Under the pieces are notes generated by a model that saw nothing but the letters and a program-made list of their open reading frames with translations, did not search any database and was not told the origin of the DNA. Shown here one piece after another: positions 15,601 to 23,915 of a stretch of DNA of 64,000 bases (its first letter is position 1; each line of letters opens with the position of its first letter). The stretch covers positions 20,532 through 84,531 of IMG/VR virus record IMGVR_UViG_3300028392_000053; one strand, given 5' to 3'. The DNA is from a virus. The position numbers were made by a program, and so were the translations under genes.

Positions 15601-16069
15601 TGACGTAATGTATACAGAAGAACAATTGATGGCCAGATTGAAATTCTTTATTGGAGTTTGCTTGGCACTAACACTAACAGGAATCGTTTTCGTTGTCCTA
15701 TATTCAATCATCTTTGTTACTCAACCACTCAATGCAATTTCTCCAATTGACCAAAAATTCTTTGAGTTGATTATTCCAATTGCCACATTTTTGACTGGTA
15801 CACTATCAGGTATCATGCTTGCTGGCAATGATAAAGATTTAAGGGCTCAAGCACTTACTGCGGCTAATAAACCACCAGTAGTTTCGGGACCACCGCCAAG
15901 TTCTCTTACACCTGCTCCAGCATTTTCATCGGCACCTAGCTTTTCCACACCAATCACAAATTCTTTTGGTGTACAATCGATGAATTTTGGAAGTGTAGCA
16001 GAACCACAAGTTGTAACAGGCTTTGGAGGAAAACCTGCTCCGGCACCTGCACCTCAACCTGAACTATGA
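15590..16069 (+). CDS. Holin-like membrane protein with Pro-rich tail
   Basis: 159 residues from GTG 15590, chosen because AAGGAG lies 6 bases upstream; the longer frame from 15548 has no such site. Two membrane segments (about 18-43 and 57-76) are followed by a soluble tail rich in Pro, Ala and Ser (PAPAFSSAPSFSTPITN; KPAPAPAPQPEL). Two-segment membrane proteins next to an endolysin are usually class II holins or antiholins. The tail is unusual for a holin, so a different membrane role remains open. Confidence 0.6.
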   Translation: MENNDVMYTEEQLMARLKFFIGVCLALTLTGIVFVVLYSIIFVTQPLNAISPIDQKFFELIIPIATFLTGTLSGIMLAGNDKDLRAQALTAANKPPVVSGPPPSSLTPAPAFSSAPSFSTPITNSFGVQSMNFGSVAEPQVVTGFGGKPAPAPAPQPEL

Positions 16070-16296
16070 TGAATTTTTTAACCAGTATGTTGACTGATCG
16101 AACTAATGATTCGATCAGCAGTAAAAGGGTAATAACATTTTTAGCATTTTTAATGTGTGGTGTAGCTTTTATTGCTGAGTTGTTTTGGGGTTATAAAGTT
16201 TCAGTACAAACATTTGATGCCATGATGTACATTGTCGTGGCTGGATTAGGATTTACCGCATCAGAAAAATTTGGCAAAAAGGAATTACTAAAATGA
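16066..16296 (+). CDS. Holin candidate (two membrane segments)
   Basis: 76 residues. A short charged N-terminus is followed by segments VITFLAFLMCGVAFIAELFWG and TFDAMMYIVVAGLGFTA, with a basic end KFGKKELLK. Size, topology and position four genes after the spanins fit a small holin that permeabilises the inner membrane. It overlaps both neighbours by 4 bases. Confidence 0.65.
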   Translation: MMNFLTSMLTDRTNDSISSKRVITFLAFLMCGVAFIAELFWGYKVSVQTFDAMMYIVVAGLGFTASEKFGKKELLK

Positions 16297-16499
16297 AAAT
16301 ACTAATATTATCACTCGCATTATTGTTTGGTATAACCACATCAGGTTATGCTAGTGCTGAAAAAACTAAAGTGTGTGTCGATGTTAAAGACAAAGCGGGC
16401 AATACTGTTAAAGATGCCAAAGGCAACATAAAACAGAACTGCAAGGAAATGAAAGTGCATAAAAAACTAGAAGGAACAGAAGTTCCTGTGAAAAAATAA
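16293..16499 (+). CDS. Small exported protein
   Basis: 68 residues with a clear signal peptide (MKILILSLALLFGITTSGYASA, probable cut after ASA) and a short charged mature part with two cysteines (VCVDVKDK, QNCKEMK) and lysine-rich end. Part of the lysis cassette by position. Function unknown; a periplasmic role in lysis control is possible. Confidence 0.65.
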   Translation: MKILILSLALLFGITTSGYASAEKTKVCVDVKDKAGNTVKDAKGNIKQNCKEMKVHKKLEGTEVPVKK

Positions 16500-16500
16500 A

Positions 16501-16806
16501 ATGGCAACAACGACAGAGCGACTTGGTATTGTAGAGACCAAGGTGGAAAACCTCAATGAAAAAATGGACGATCTTAAAGTGGATGTCAAAGACATCCACG
16601 ACTGTCTAGATAAGACACGCGATGACTTAAAAGGTGAACTCCAAAAAATGTATGGTGCTTCTTGTGAGCAACATGCCGCCTTGGCCAAGGATATTTCCGA
16701 TTTGAAAAAAATGAAAGATAAATGGACTTGGATGATTGCCGGTGGCTTAGCTGTCGGTGGTTTTGTTGCAGGACATTCAGATAAAATCCTTTCTCTGTTA
16801 AGTTAA
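16501..16806 (+). CDS. XhlA-like coiled-coil/membrane protein
   Basis: 101 residues. An N-terminal amphipathic coiled coil (ERLGIVETKVENLNEKMDDL and repeats) leads to one C-terminal hydrophobic segment (WTWMIAGGLAVGGFVAGHS). This layout is that of haemolysin XhlA-type proteins, which are associated with holin function in phage lysis modules. Last gene of the lysis cassette; a new promoter follows. Confidence 0.65.
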   Translation: MATTTERLGIVETKVENLNEKMDDLKVDVKDIHDCLDKTRDDLKGELQKMYGASCEQHAALAKDISDLKKMKDKWTWMIAGGLAVGGFVAGHSDKILSLLS

Positions 16807-16821
16807 TTACCAAAATTGGTC

Positions 16822-16850
16822 TTGCACTCCAAACAAAAATGTGCTATAAT
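16822..16850 (+). promoter_or_regulatory. Sigma70-type promoter for the primase operon
   Basis: TTGCAC (16822-16827), 17-base spacer, perfect TATAAT (16845-16850). It lies between the lysis cassette and the primase gene, giving a leader of about 23 bases. Confidence 0.75.
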
Positions 16851-16879
16851 GATAGAATCTTTCATCATGATGCATCGTT

Positions 16880-17905
16880 ATGTCCGTTTTTATTGACCGA
16901 AAATATCTCAAGCTACTCTCACCGAAGTTAAACAGGTTTTCTCAAAAAAAGGAAGACCTGTTTAACTTCCGGTGCCCGTTCTGTGGCGACTCGCAGAAAC
17001 ACCTCCATAAAGCACGTGGCTATGTTTACCGCAAAAAGAATGACTACTTCTATAAGTGTCAGAATTGCAGTGTTGGCCATACAATGTATAACTTTATCAA
17101 TTTACTTGATGCAAACATGGTTAAAGAATATGCCATGGAACGTTATACCAACGGAGAAACTGGAAATCAAAACTATCAGAAACCTGAAAAACAGGAACTA
17201 AAGTTTGAAGCACCAGTATTCAAGAAAAAACGGGTAGAAATCAATCTACCAAAAATTATTGACCTTCCGATGGATCACTATGCGTCAAAGTATTGCATAG
17301 GACGAAAAATTCCAGAGGCTACATATAATACACTATATTATGCACATGACTTCAAAATCTTTATCGATGAGTTACTTCCAGACCACGGTAAAGATTTGAA
17401 GGAAGATGATCCTAGACTTATTATACCCTTTTACGACAATGATGGTACATTGTTGGCGGTTCAAGGTCGTTCACTCCGTGATTCAAAGATTCGTTATATT
17501 ACAATTAAAATAGCAGAAGAAAGTATTAAGATTTTTGGACTCGACAGGGTGAATTTAGAAGAAAAAATTTATGTAACTGAAGGTCCGATTGATTCACTTT
17601 TTCTTCCTAATGCTGTTGCTACTGCCGATGCTAATTTAACAAATGCAGTCAATTATATACCGAGAGAGAAGTTGGTTCTAGTGTTTGATAATGAACCAAG
17701 AAACAAAGACATATGTAAGATAATGGACAAGGCAATTGAAAATCATTTTGCAATTTGCATTTGGCCGGAGATGATGCAAGAGAAAGATGTTAACGATATG
17801 ATTTTATCTGGGTTTACCAGTGATGAGATTGTTGATATCATAGACAAAAACACCTTTGTGAATTTGAGGGCAAAGATGGAATTTATTCAATGGAAGAAAG
17901 TATGA
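16880..17905 (+). CDS. 61: DNA primase, T4 gp61 type
   Basis: 341 residues. A zinc finger with C32, C35, C60 and C63 (CPFCGDS ... CQNC) and a TOPRIM core (YVTEGPIDSLFLPNAVA near 231, VFDNEPRN near 272) are those of T4 gp61, which makes pentamer primers for lagging-strand synthesis with the gp41 helicase. No good Shine-Dalgarno sequence precedes the ATG. The stop overlaps thyX (ATGA). It heads an operon of nucleotide-metabolism genes. Confidence 0.9.
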   Translation: MSVFIDRKYLKLLSPKLNRFSQKKEDLFNFRCPFCGDSQKHLHKARGYVYRKKNDYFYKCQNCSVGHTMYNFINLLDANMVKEYAMERYTNGETGNQNYQKPEKQELKFEAPVFKKKRVEINLPKIIDLPMDHYASKYCIGRKIPEATYNTLYYAHDFKIFIDELLPDHGKDLKEDDPRLIIPFYDNDGTLLAVQGRSLRDSKIRYITIKIAEESIKIFGLDRVNLEEKIYVTEGPIDSLFLPNAVATADANLTNAVNYIPREKLVLVFDNEPRNKDICKIMDKAIENHFAICIWPEMMQEKDVNDMILSGFTSDEIVDIIDKNTFVNLRAKMEFIQWKKV

Positions 17906-18570
17906 ACGTTAAATTAATTAATTATTCACAAAGTCTTGATGGTATGAATTTATTAGAACAGGTGGCATTTGCCGCACGTGTTTCTAATCCATCAAACCAA
18001 AACAACTCGGAGACTGCTGAGAAGTTGGTTCGTTATCTGATTAAGAACCAGCATTGGTCGCCACTGGAGATGGTCTCCGTGTGCTTGGAGATTGAAACTA
18101 CACGTGACATTGCACGACAAATTCTCCGTCACCGTTCCTTTTCATTCCAAGAATTCTCACAACGGTACGCACGTGCCGATGACCTAGGTTTTGAACTCCG
18201 TCAAGCGAGATTGCAAGACACAAAGAATCGTCAAAATTCAATTGAAATGGATATTGCCGATGATGCCCACCGCCAGATTGCATATCAATGGGAAAATTTA
18301 CAAAATGATTTACTTAAACGCACAAAGGATGTTTACACGTGGGCTTTAAATAAAGGTATAGCGAAAGAGCAAGCACGTGCCATATTACCAGAAGGTAACA
18401 CAAAATCACGCATGTACATGAACGGAACCCTCCGTTCTTGGGTACACTATATACAGCTCCGATCCGGTAACGGAACACAAAAAGAACACCGTGATGTTGC
18501 ACTAGCATGTGCAGATGCGATTCAACCAATTTTTCCAATGATTGAGGAGTATATTGATGGACAGTCATAA
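17902..18570 (+). CDS. thyX: Flavin-dependent thymidylate synthase
   Basis: 222 residues from the ATG at 17902, which overlaps the primase stop and follows GGAAGAAAG; the in-frame ATG at 17890 is less likely. RHRSFSFQEFSQRY (about residues 76-90) is the ThyX signature RHRxxS, binding FAD and dUMP. ThyX methylates dUMP with methylenetetrahydrofolate and NADPH. It supplies dTMP to the phage together with the NrdAB and MazG proteins encoded next to it. Confidence 0.93.
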   Translation: MNVKLINYSQSLDGMNLLEQVAFAARVSNPSNQNNSETAEKLVRYLIKNQHWSPLEMVSVCLEIETTRDIARQILRHRSFSFQEFSQRYARADDLGFELRQARLQDTKNRQNSIEMDIADDAHRQIAYQWENLQNDLLKRTKDVYTWALNKGIAKEQARAILPEGNTKSRMYMNGTLRSWVHYIQLRSGNGTQKEHRDVALACADAIQPIFPMIEEYIDGQS

Positions 18571-18919
18571 TGATGTTAAGACCTTTATGGATGCTTGTGA
18601 CCAAAAGGAAACGGGATTCAATAAACAAGCAGACCTATATTTTAGGTTAATACGTGAAGAATTTGATGAATTGGTCAAAGCGTATTTTGAAAAAGATATG
18701 GTTGAAATTGCCGATGGCTGTGCAGATTTAAAATGGGTGATTGAGGGATTAGAACATACGTTGCAACTTCCACAACAAGAAATTTGGAATGAAATTGCAA
18801 GAAGTAATTTAGCCAAGATTGACCAAGAAACCGGAAAAGTCTTAAAAAGAAATGATGGAAAAGTATTGAAGCCGGAAGGCTGGACACCACCCAACATTAA
18901 AGCAATTATAAAAAGGTAA
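18557..18919 (+). CDS. MazG-like nucleotide pyrophosphohydrolase
   Basis: 120 residues from ATG 18557, which has TGAGGAG 7 bases upstream; a TTG at 18542 is the only longer start. The pair REEFDEL and VEIADGCADL gives the ExxE and ExxD metal ligands of the all-alpha NTP pyrophosphatase (MazG/HisE/dUTPase) superfamily. Such enzymes clean non-canonical dNTPs or alter (p)ppGpp. Its position between thyX and nrdA favours dNTP pool control. A second MazG-like gene is at 53549. Confidence 0.82.
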   Translation: MDSHNDVKTFMDACDQKETGFNKQADLYFRLIREEFDELVKAYFEKDMVEIADGCADLKWVIEGLEHTLQLPQQEIWNEIARSNLAKIDQETGKVLKRNDGKVLKPEGWTPPNIKAIIKR

Positions 18920-18923
18920 GAAT

Positions 18924-20471
18924 ATGGAATATATGGGTATCAAAATAGATTTGGAAAAAGATAAGCTATTTGATGAATTGGGTATAAAGCGATTGAAAGA
19001 ATCATACATGCGTGATGATGAAACTTCACCACAGCAGAGGTTTGCATATGTATCATCATCTTTCGGTTCCAATACAGAGCATTCTCAACGTTTGTATGAT
19101 TATGCCTCTAAACATTGGTTGAGTTATAGCACTCCAATCCTTTCTTACGGCCGGTCTAAGCGTGGGTTACCCATCTCATGCTTTCTTAACTACATTGAAG
19201 ATACTGCGGAGGGTCTAGTTGATAATCTTTCTGAAACTAATTGGCTGTCTATGTTTGGCGGTGGTGTTGGTATCGGTTTTGGCATACGTTCGGCGGATGA
19301 TAAATCTACTGGCGTTATGCCTCACCTCAAAATTTACGATGCCTCTAGTCTTGCGTATCGTCAAGGACGCACTCGCCGTGGCTCTTATGCTGCCTACCTT
19401 GATATTAGTCATCCTGATCTTATTCCGTTCTTAGAAATGCGTAAGCCAACGGGTGATCCAAATGTACGCTGTTTGAATCTACATCACGGTATCAACATCA
19501 CCGATGACTTCATGCAAATCATTGAAAAGTGTATGGTTGATCCTACCGCAAATGATGATTGGAAACTTGTTGACCCACATTCGGGTGAAGTTCGTGAAGT
19601 TGTATCAGCTAAACACCTCTGGCAACAAATTCTTGAACTACGTATGCACACAGGTGAGCCATACATTCACTATATCGACACATCGAATCGTGCATTGCCA
19701 CAGTGGTTAAAAAATAAAGGTCTGAAAGTACATCAATCAAACCTTTGCTCAGAAATCATTCTTCCCACAAATGAAGAACGCACTGCCGTTTGTTGTTTAT
19801 CTTCCGTAAATTTGGAGTATTATGATGATTGGAAAAATGAGTCACTTTTTCTTCGGGACATTGCGGAGATGCTTGATAACGTCCTACAGTATTTCATTGA
19901 TAATGCTCCTGATAGCATATCACGCGCAAGATATTCTGCTTCTCTGGAACGCTCTATTGGTGTTGGTGCCCTCGGCTTTCATGCATTACTTCAAAAGAAC
20001 AATGTTGCATTCGAAGGAGTGATGGCAAAAGTTTTAAATAACCAAATTTTTAAGCATATCAGGAGTAAATTGAATGAAGCGAATCTTCAACTCGGCACTG
20101 AACGTGGTGAAGCACCCGATGCCGTGGGCACTGGCAAGCGTTTTAGTCATCTTATGGCTATTGCTCCAAATGCTTCTTCGTCTATCATCATGGGAAATAC
20201 TAGCCCTTCTATCGAGCCTTATCGTGCTAATGCATACCGTCAGGACACTCTATCTGGCTCATTTCTGAATAAGAACCGTTGGCTTGATAAAGTTATTACA
20301 AAACATTTAGAACTTGATGGTGGCACCTGGACACCAAAAGGTGAAGAACTGTATCAACAAGTTTGGTCTTCCATTATTGCCAATGATGGTTCTGTACAAC
20401 ATCTTGATTGGATGGACGAAAATACAAAAGAAGTATTAAGACTTCTATGGAAATCGATCAACGTTGGGTAA
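18924..20471 (+). CDS. nrdA: Ribonucleotide reductase large subunit, N-terminal piece
   Basis: 515 residues of a class Ia alpha subunit. Present are the active-site cysteines LPISCF, NLCSEI and the AVCCLSSVNL block, plus the late SPSIEPYRANAYRQDTLSG motif. There is no N-terminal ATP-cone, as in T4-like cyanophage enzymes. Normal homology stops at DENTKEV; the last 11 residues (LRLLWKSINVG) are out of frame. The rest of NrdA continues in the -1 frame at 20450-20734. One extra T in GTATTAAG would restore V-F-K-T-S-M-E-I-D. Confidence 0.9.
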   Translation: MEYMGIKIDLEKDKLFDELGIKRLKESYMRDDETSPQQRFAYVSSSFGSNTEHSQRLYDYASKHWLSYSTPILSYGRSKRGLPISCFLNYIEDTAEGLVDNLSETNWLSMFGGGVGIGFGIRSADDKSTGVMPHLKIYDASSLAYRQGRTRRGSYAAYLDISHPDLIPFLEMRKPTGDPNVRCLNLHHGINITDDFMQIIEKCMVDPTANDDWKLVDPHSGEVREVVSAKHLWQQILELRMHTGEPYIHYIDTSNRALPQWLKNKGLKVHQSNLCSEIILPTNEERTAVCCLSSVNLEYYDDWKNESLFLRDIAEMLDNVLQYFIDNAPDSISRARYSASLERSIGVGALGFHALLQKNNVAFEGVMAKVLNNQIFKHIRSKLNEANLQLGTERGEAPDAVGTGKRFSHLMAIAPNASSSIIMGNTSPSIEPYRANAYRQDTLSGSFLNKNRWLDKVITKHLELDGGTWTPKGEELYQQVWSSIIANDGSVQHLDWMDENTKEVLRLLWKSINVG

Positions 20472-20734
20472 TTGAACATGCCGCAGACCGTCAAGTTTAT
20501 ATTGACCAAGCACAATCACTGAATGTTTTCTTCCGACCAGATTCTCACATCAAATATATACATGCTATTCACTTCTTAGCATGGAAAAAAGGAGTCAAAA
20601 CTATGTACTACCTACGTTCCGAAAAATTAGCAAAAGCCGATAAGGTGTCTAGACGTATTGAACGTGATGTAATTAAAGAACTTGATATGACTGCACTTGC
20701 AGAAGGTAATGATTGTATTGCTTGTGAAGGATGA
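20450..20734 (+). CDS. nrdA: Ribonucleotide reductase large subunit, C-terminal piece
   Basis: 94 residues from ATG 20450. MEIDQRWVIEHAADRQ, QAQSLNVFF, FLAWKKGVKTMYYLR are the conserved C-terminal strands of class I NrdA, and the end CIACEG supplies the pair of redox cysteines that accept electrons from thioredoxin. It overlaps the N-terminal piece by 22 bases in the -1 frame. No convincing Shine-Dalgarno sequence precedes it. It could be a separate subunit, a frameshift product, or the result of a one-base error. Confidence 0.85.
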   Translation, partial: EIDQRWVIEHAADRQVYIDQAQSLNVFFRPDSHIKYIHAIHFLAWKKGVKTMYYLRSEKLAKADKVSRRIERDVIKELDMTALAEGNDCIACEG

Positions 20735-20740
20735 AATGTG

Positions 20741-20890
20741 ATGAGTTATATTGTTATTGGATTTTTATCGGCATTTGGTTGGTGGGGTGCTAATAAATTT
20801 GTCATTGAGCCCCACTTGGATCCTTATTTTAATAAAACAGAAATGAAAGAAAATGATGGAAAAGAAAACCTCATGGCTAGACAATTATGA
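20741..20890 (+). CDS. Small membrane protein (49 aa)
   Basis: MSYIVIGFLSAFGWWGANKF begins one hydrophobic segment, followed by a short hydrophilic tail with EPHLDPYFNK. It lies between the nrdA C-terminal piece and another tiny membrane ORF. AAATGTG precedes the start, and no strong ribosome site is seen. Small one-pass proteins at this place occur in related phages. Function unknown. Confidence 0.55.
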   Translation: MSYIVIGFLSAFGWWGANKFVIEPHLDPYFNKTEMKENDGKENLMARQL

Positions 20891-20975
20891 AAGAATAATT
20901 GATAATATTACAAGAATTTTGTGGATCATTCTTCTTGTAATGTGGATTAACTCTGGATATTCTGTTTTTAAATGA
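20856..20975 (+). CDS. Small membrane protein (39 aa)
   Basis: MEKKTSWLDNYERIIDNITR is followed by ILWIILLVMWINSGYSVF, a single membrane segment. It overlaps the previous small ORF in another frame and ends with ATGA into the amidotransferase-like gene, so it sits in a coupled chain. Function unknown. Confidence 0.5.
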   Translation: MEKKTSWLDNYERIIDNITRILWIILLVMWINSGYSVFK

Positions 20976-21634
20976 AAACTATAGCATTATTCCAAGACGA
21001 TAGATGTAAAGAATCATTATCTTGTGGTGATGGTGTGATTGAAGCATTATCTTCACATTATAATATTAAAATATTTAAGAAAGAAGAATGTACATCAAAA
21101 ACCTTTGGGAATGTTGATATGCTGGCATTTCCTGGAGGAATTGGTAGCGCAGATGATTATTTTCATATGTTTCCAAGAAGAAATGCAAATGCAGTAGCAA
21201 AGTTTGTTGAAAGTGGTGGTGCATATCTTGGCATATGTGTGGGTGCTTATTGGGCTGGTCCAAATTATTTTGATATACTAAAGGGTGCTGAACCTGTACA
21301 ATATATCAAAAGGCCAACCGCCGACATTATGAGAAGTTTTAACATTGCGGCTCATTGTATGTGGGAAGGAGAAGAAGAACAAATATTCTTCCGTGATGGT
21401 TGTACTTTTGTAGGAGACCTTAGTCATTCAGAAATAGTAAGCACATATTTTAATAAAGAACCAATGTGTATTGTTCAAGGTAAGATTGGTGTAATGGGTG
21501 CATGTTTAGATTCATTAGAGTGGTGGTATGATAACAAAACTCTAAAACAATACTGGCATGAGGGTAGGCACCACAAATTGTTATTGGAATTTGTTAATAA
21601 ATTGATGAAAAATACAAATACATTTAACATTTAA
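20972..21634 (+). CDS. Class I glutamine-amidotransferase-like (BPL_N type) protein
   Basis: 220 residues. MLAFPGGIGSADDY and GGAYLGICVGAYWAGPN resemble the N-terminal domain of biotin-protein ligase and other class I GATase-like folds; C in LGICVGAYW is the likely nucleophile. A C-terminal HHKLLLEF region follows. There is no biotin ligase domain. It is near LpxH-like and glycosyltransferase genes, so it might act on a small metabolite or cell-surface precursor (inference). Confidence 0.65.
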   Translation: MKTIALFQDDRCKESLSCGDGVIEALSSHYNIKIFKKEECTSKTFGNVDMLAFPGGIGSADDYFHMFPRRNANAVAKFVESGGAYLGICVGAYWAGPNYFDILKGAEPVQYIKRPTADIMRSFNIAAHCMWEGEEEQIFFRDGCTFVGDLSHSEIVSTYFNKEPMCIVQGKIGVMGACLDSLEWWYDNKTLKQYWHEGRHHKLLLEFVNKLMKNTNTFNI

Positions 21635-21641
21635 GGAAAAA

Positions 21642-22439
21642 ATGAAATATAAAAGCATATTCATTAGTGATGTGCATTTGGGTACAAAGGATTGTAAAGC
21701 AGAGTTATTAAACAATTTTTTGAAACACAATAAATGTGAAACGCTATATCTTGTGGGAGATATATTGGACGCATGGAAAATTCAACAAAATAACTGGCGC
21801 TGGAAACAAAGTCATACGAATGTTGTTAGGAGAATATTGGGACATGCCAAACGTGGAACAAGAGTGATTTATGTGGCAGGAAATCATGATGAATTCCTTA
21901 GAACATTAATACCTTATAATATAAGTTTTGGTAATGTGGAAATTGTAAATCAAAGCGAACATATTGGTGTAGATGGTAAGCATTATTTGGTCACGCATGG
22001 TGATTTGTTTGATGGTATTACTAGACTGGCACCTTGGTTAGCATTTTTAGGAGACAAAGCATATGATATCATTTTATCGATCAATAGTAAATATAATTGG
22101 ATACGCCATCGTTTTGGTTTTGGGTACTTTAGTCTTAGTCAGTATCTTAAAGCAAGAGTAAAGAAAGCTGTAGATTTTATTTTTCAATTTGAAAAAAACC
22201 TGGCAGGATATTGTAAAAAACGTGGATATGATGGAGTAATTTGTGGCCATATACATCACGCCGAAATTAAATATATAGATGATATTGTGTATATGAATGA
22301 CGGTGACTGGGTTGAATCGTGTACAGCACTTGTAGAACATAATGATGGTCGTTGGGAAATAGTAACTTGGACACAGGAGAAAACTAATGAAAGTACAGAA
22401 AATACTAATGAAGATGTATCAAGCGTGTTTCAACCATAA
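21642..22439 (+). CDS. LpxH-like metallophosphoesterase
   Basis: 265 residues. Metal-ligand motifs in order: ISDVHLG, VGDILDAW, AGNHDEF, VTHGDLFD and CGHIHHAEI, followed by YMNDGDWVESCTA. This set is that of UDP-2,3-diacylglucosamine pyrophosphatase-like enzymes (LpxH/LpxH2), which make lipid X for lipid A. In this phage it could reshape lipid A synthesis or hydrolyse another pyrophosphate. The acidic, Asn-rich C-terminal tail is overprinted by a small ORF. Confidence 0.85.
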   Translation: MKYKSIFISDVHLGTKDCKAELLNNFLKHNKCETLYLVGDILDAWKIQQNNWRWKQSHTNVVRRILGHAKRGTRVIYVAGNHDEFLRTLIPYNISFGNVEIVNQSEHIGVDGKHYLVTHGDLFDGITRLAPWLAFLGDKAYDIILSINSKYNWIRHRFGFGYFSLSQYLKARVKKAVDFIFQFEKNLAGYCKKRGYDGVICGHIHHAEIKYIDDIVYMNDGDWVESCTALVEHNDGRWEIVTWTQEKTNESTENTNEDVSSVFQP

Positions 22440-22518
22440 TAAAGTTGAAGAAAAAAGATTGTGGTTGAAAGCATTAAAAAAATCATTGAAGCACAAAAAT
22501 ACATATGCCATTAGGTAA
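22387..22518 (+). CDS. Small basic protein (43 aa) overlapping two genes
   Basis: Starts with ATG 8 bases after a strong AGGAGAAAA site inside the 3' end of the LpxH-like gene, in another frame, and ends 14 bases into the next gene. Product starts MKVQKILMKMYQACFNHN and continues with a Lys-rich helix (LWLKALKKSLKHKN). The strong ribosome site is the main support. Function unknown. Confidence 0.55.
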   Translation: MKVQKILMKMYQACFNHNKVEEKRLWLKALKKSLKHKNTYAIR

Positions 22519-23215
22519 TAAAATTACAATTGTTATTCCATGTAAGAATGAGGAAAATTACATCTCATACCTGCTGGAAAATTTAAAAGAACAAAACATC
22601 GACAATACAAAAATAATTATTGCTGATTGTTCTACTGATAACACCAGGAAAATCATCGAAGAAAACAAAGGTGAATTGAATGTTGAAATTATTGAAGGCG
22701 GTACAGTTTCTATTGCTAAAAATAACGGTTCTAAATTAGTAACAACACCTTATATACTATTCATTGATAGTGATGTTAGATTTTTTTCAGATGCAGTTAT
22801 AAATGATTGTGTACAAGAAATGGAAAATAAACAGTTGGATTTAATTGGTTTAAAAATAAAATGTTACGATAAAAACAAACGGACTCAAATTGGTTTCATA
22901 TTATTTAATATGATTAATAATATTATGAAATATAAAGTTCCCTTTGCAGTCGGCGCTTTCATGTTGACTAGAACAGATAAATTTAATGAGTTTGGTGGCT
23001 TTTCTGAAAAATATCAAACAAGTGAGGACTTCTTTTTATCTAAGAAATACGATATTAAAAAGTTTAAATTAATGCATCATTATTTTGGACAAGATAGCAG
23101 GAGATTTGAGATAATGGGATATACAGGAATGGCTTGGTATCTGATTAAGAATTTTTGGAACAGAAATAATAAAGAATATTGGAATAACTTAGACTACTCC
23201 AAATATTGGAAATAA
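22505..23215 (+). CDS. Family 2 glycosyltransferase
   Basis: 236 residues. ITIVIPCKNEENYISYLLEN at the N-terminus, FIDSDVRFF as the DxD motif near residue 84, and YQTSEDFFLSKKY as the catalytic-base block are the standard GT2 features. A hydrophobic stretch near residue 130 (IGFILFNMINNIM) may bind the membrane. It follows the LpxH-like gene; both may alter host envelope glycolipid. Acceptor unknown. Confidence 0.85.
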   Translation: MPLGNKITIVIPCKNEENYISYLLENLKEQNIDNTKIIIADCSTDNTRKIIEENKGELNVEIIEGGTVSIAKNNGSKLVTTPYILFIDSDVRFFSDAVINDCVQEMENKQLDLIGLKIKCYDKNKRTQIGFILFNMINNIMKYKVPFAVGAFMLTRTDKFNEFGGFSEKYQTSEDFFLSKKYDIKKFKLMHHYFGQDSRRFEIMGYTGMAWYLIKNFWNRNNKEYWNNLDYSKYWK

Positions 23216-23230
23216 CTTAAGGAAAAAAGA

Positions 23231-23668
23231 ATGAAAATAATAATAGCAATAATCCTAGCACTTTGTATTTCACCAGCATTTGCTCAAAAGGAAAAAAGTG
23301 GTGTAACTTATGATGTGGTATTGACAAGAGTTATAGATGGTGATACAATAGCATTCCAAGCCAATTGGTTACCTGATCCGTTGAAGAAGGAACTAAGTCT
23401 CCGTGTCTTTGGTGTTGATACACCAGAAAAAGGATTCCGTGCAAAGTGTCCAAGTGAAGATGCCCGTGGCCAAGCGGCCTCAGCTTTCACTAAAGCACAA
23501 ATTAGTGCATCACAAAAACGACAGATTATTTTGATGGATTGGGATAAGTATGGCGGCCGAGTATTAGGTGACTTGATACTTGATGGTAAGAGTTTAAGGC
23601 AAATGTTAATAGCAAATGGTTACGCACGTGAATATTACGGCGAAGCCAAAACCCCATGGTGCGAATGA
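23231..23668 (+). CDS. Exported thermonuclease-like protein (SNase fold)
   Basis: 145 residues. The N-terminus is a signal peptide (IIIAIILALCISPAFAQ). The mature part has RVIDGDTIAF, RVFGVDTPEK and DWDKYGGRVLGDLIL, the conserved strands of staphylococcal-nuclease-like enzymes with the calcium-binding aspartates and catalytic arginine. It would act in the periplasm, perhaps against incoming DNA of competing phages (inference). Confidence 0.85.
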   Translation: MKIIIAIILALCISPAFAQKEKSGVTYDVVLTRVIDGDTIAFQANWLPDPLKKELSLRVFGVDTPEKGFRAKCPSEDARGQAASAFTKAQISASQKRQIILMDWDKYGGRVLGDLILDGKSLRQMLIANGYAREYYGEAKTPWCE

Positions 23669-23669
23669 T

Positions 23670-23915
23670 ATGAAAAGAATTTTAAGATTTACGGCATCTT
23701 GGTGCCAACCTTGCAAATCAATGGCAATGATACTGGAAGAATGTAATACAAATCTTCCTATTGAAGTTATTGATATTGACATCCATACAGAATTGGCAGT
23801 GGAATATGGAATTCGCTCGGTTCCGACATTGGTCATCCTCGATGGAAATGTTGAAGTTAAACGAATGACTGGTTTGGTAACAAAAGAAAATTTGAAGAAT
23901 TGGATTGAAGCATGA
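23670..23915 (+). CDS. Thioredoxin
   Basis: 81 residues from ATG 23670, one base after the nuclease stop. FTASWCQPCKSM carries the WCxPC active site (C12, C15), and RSVPTLVIL supplies the cis-proline. It is shorter than E. coli thioredoxin (about 108), as usual in phages. It overlaps nrdB by 4 bases, so it is likely the electron donor for the phage ribonucleotide reductase. Confidence 0.9.
   Translation: MKRILRFTASWCQPCKSMAMILEECNTNLPIEVIDIDIHTELAVEYGIRSVPTLVILDGNVEVKRMTGLVTKENLKNWIEA

Noticed and set aside
20440-20475. Programmed -1 frameshift in nrdA
   Set aside because: No X XXY YYZ slippery heptamer and no obvious downstream stem; a missing T or true split fits better.
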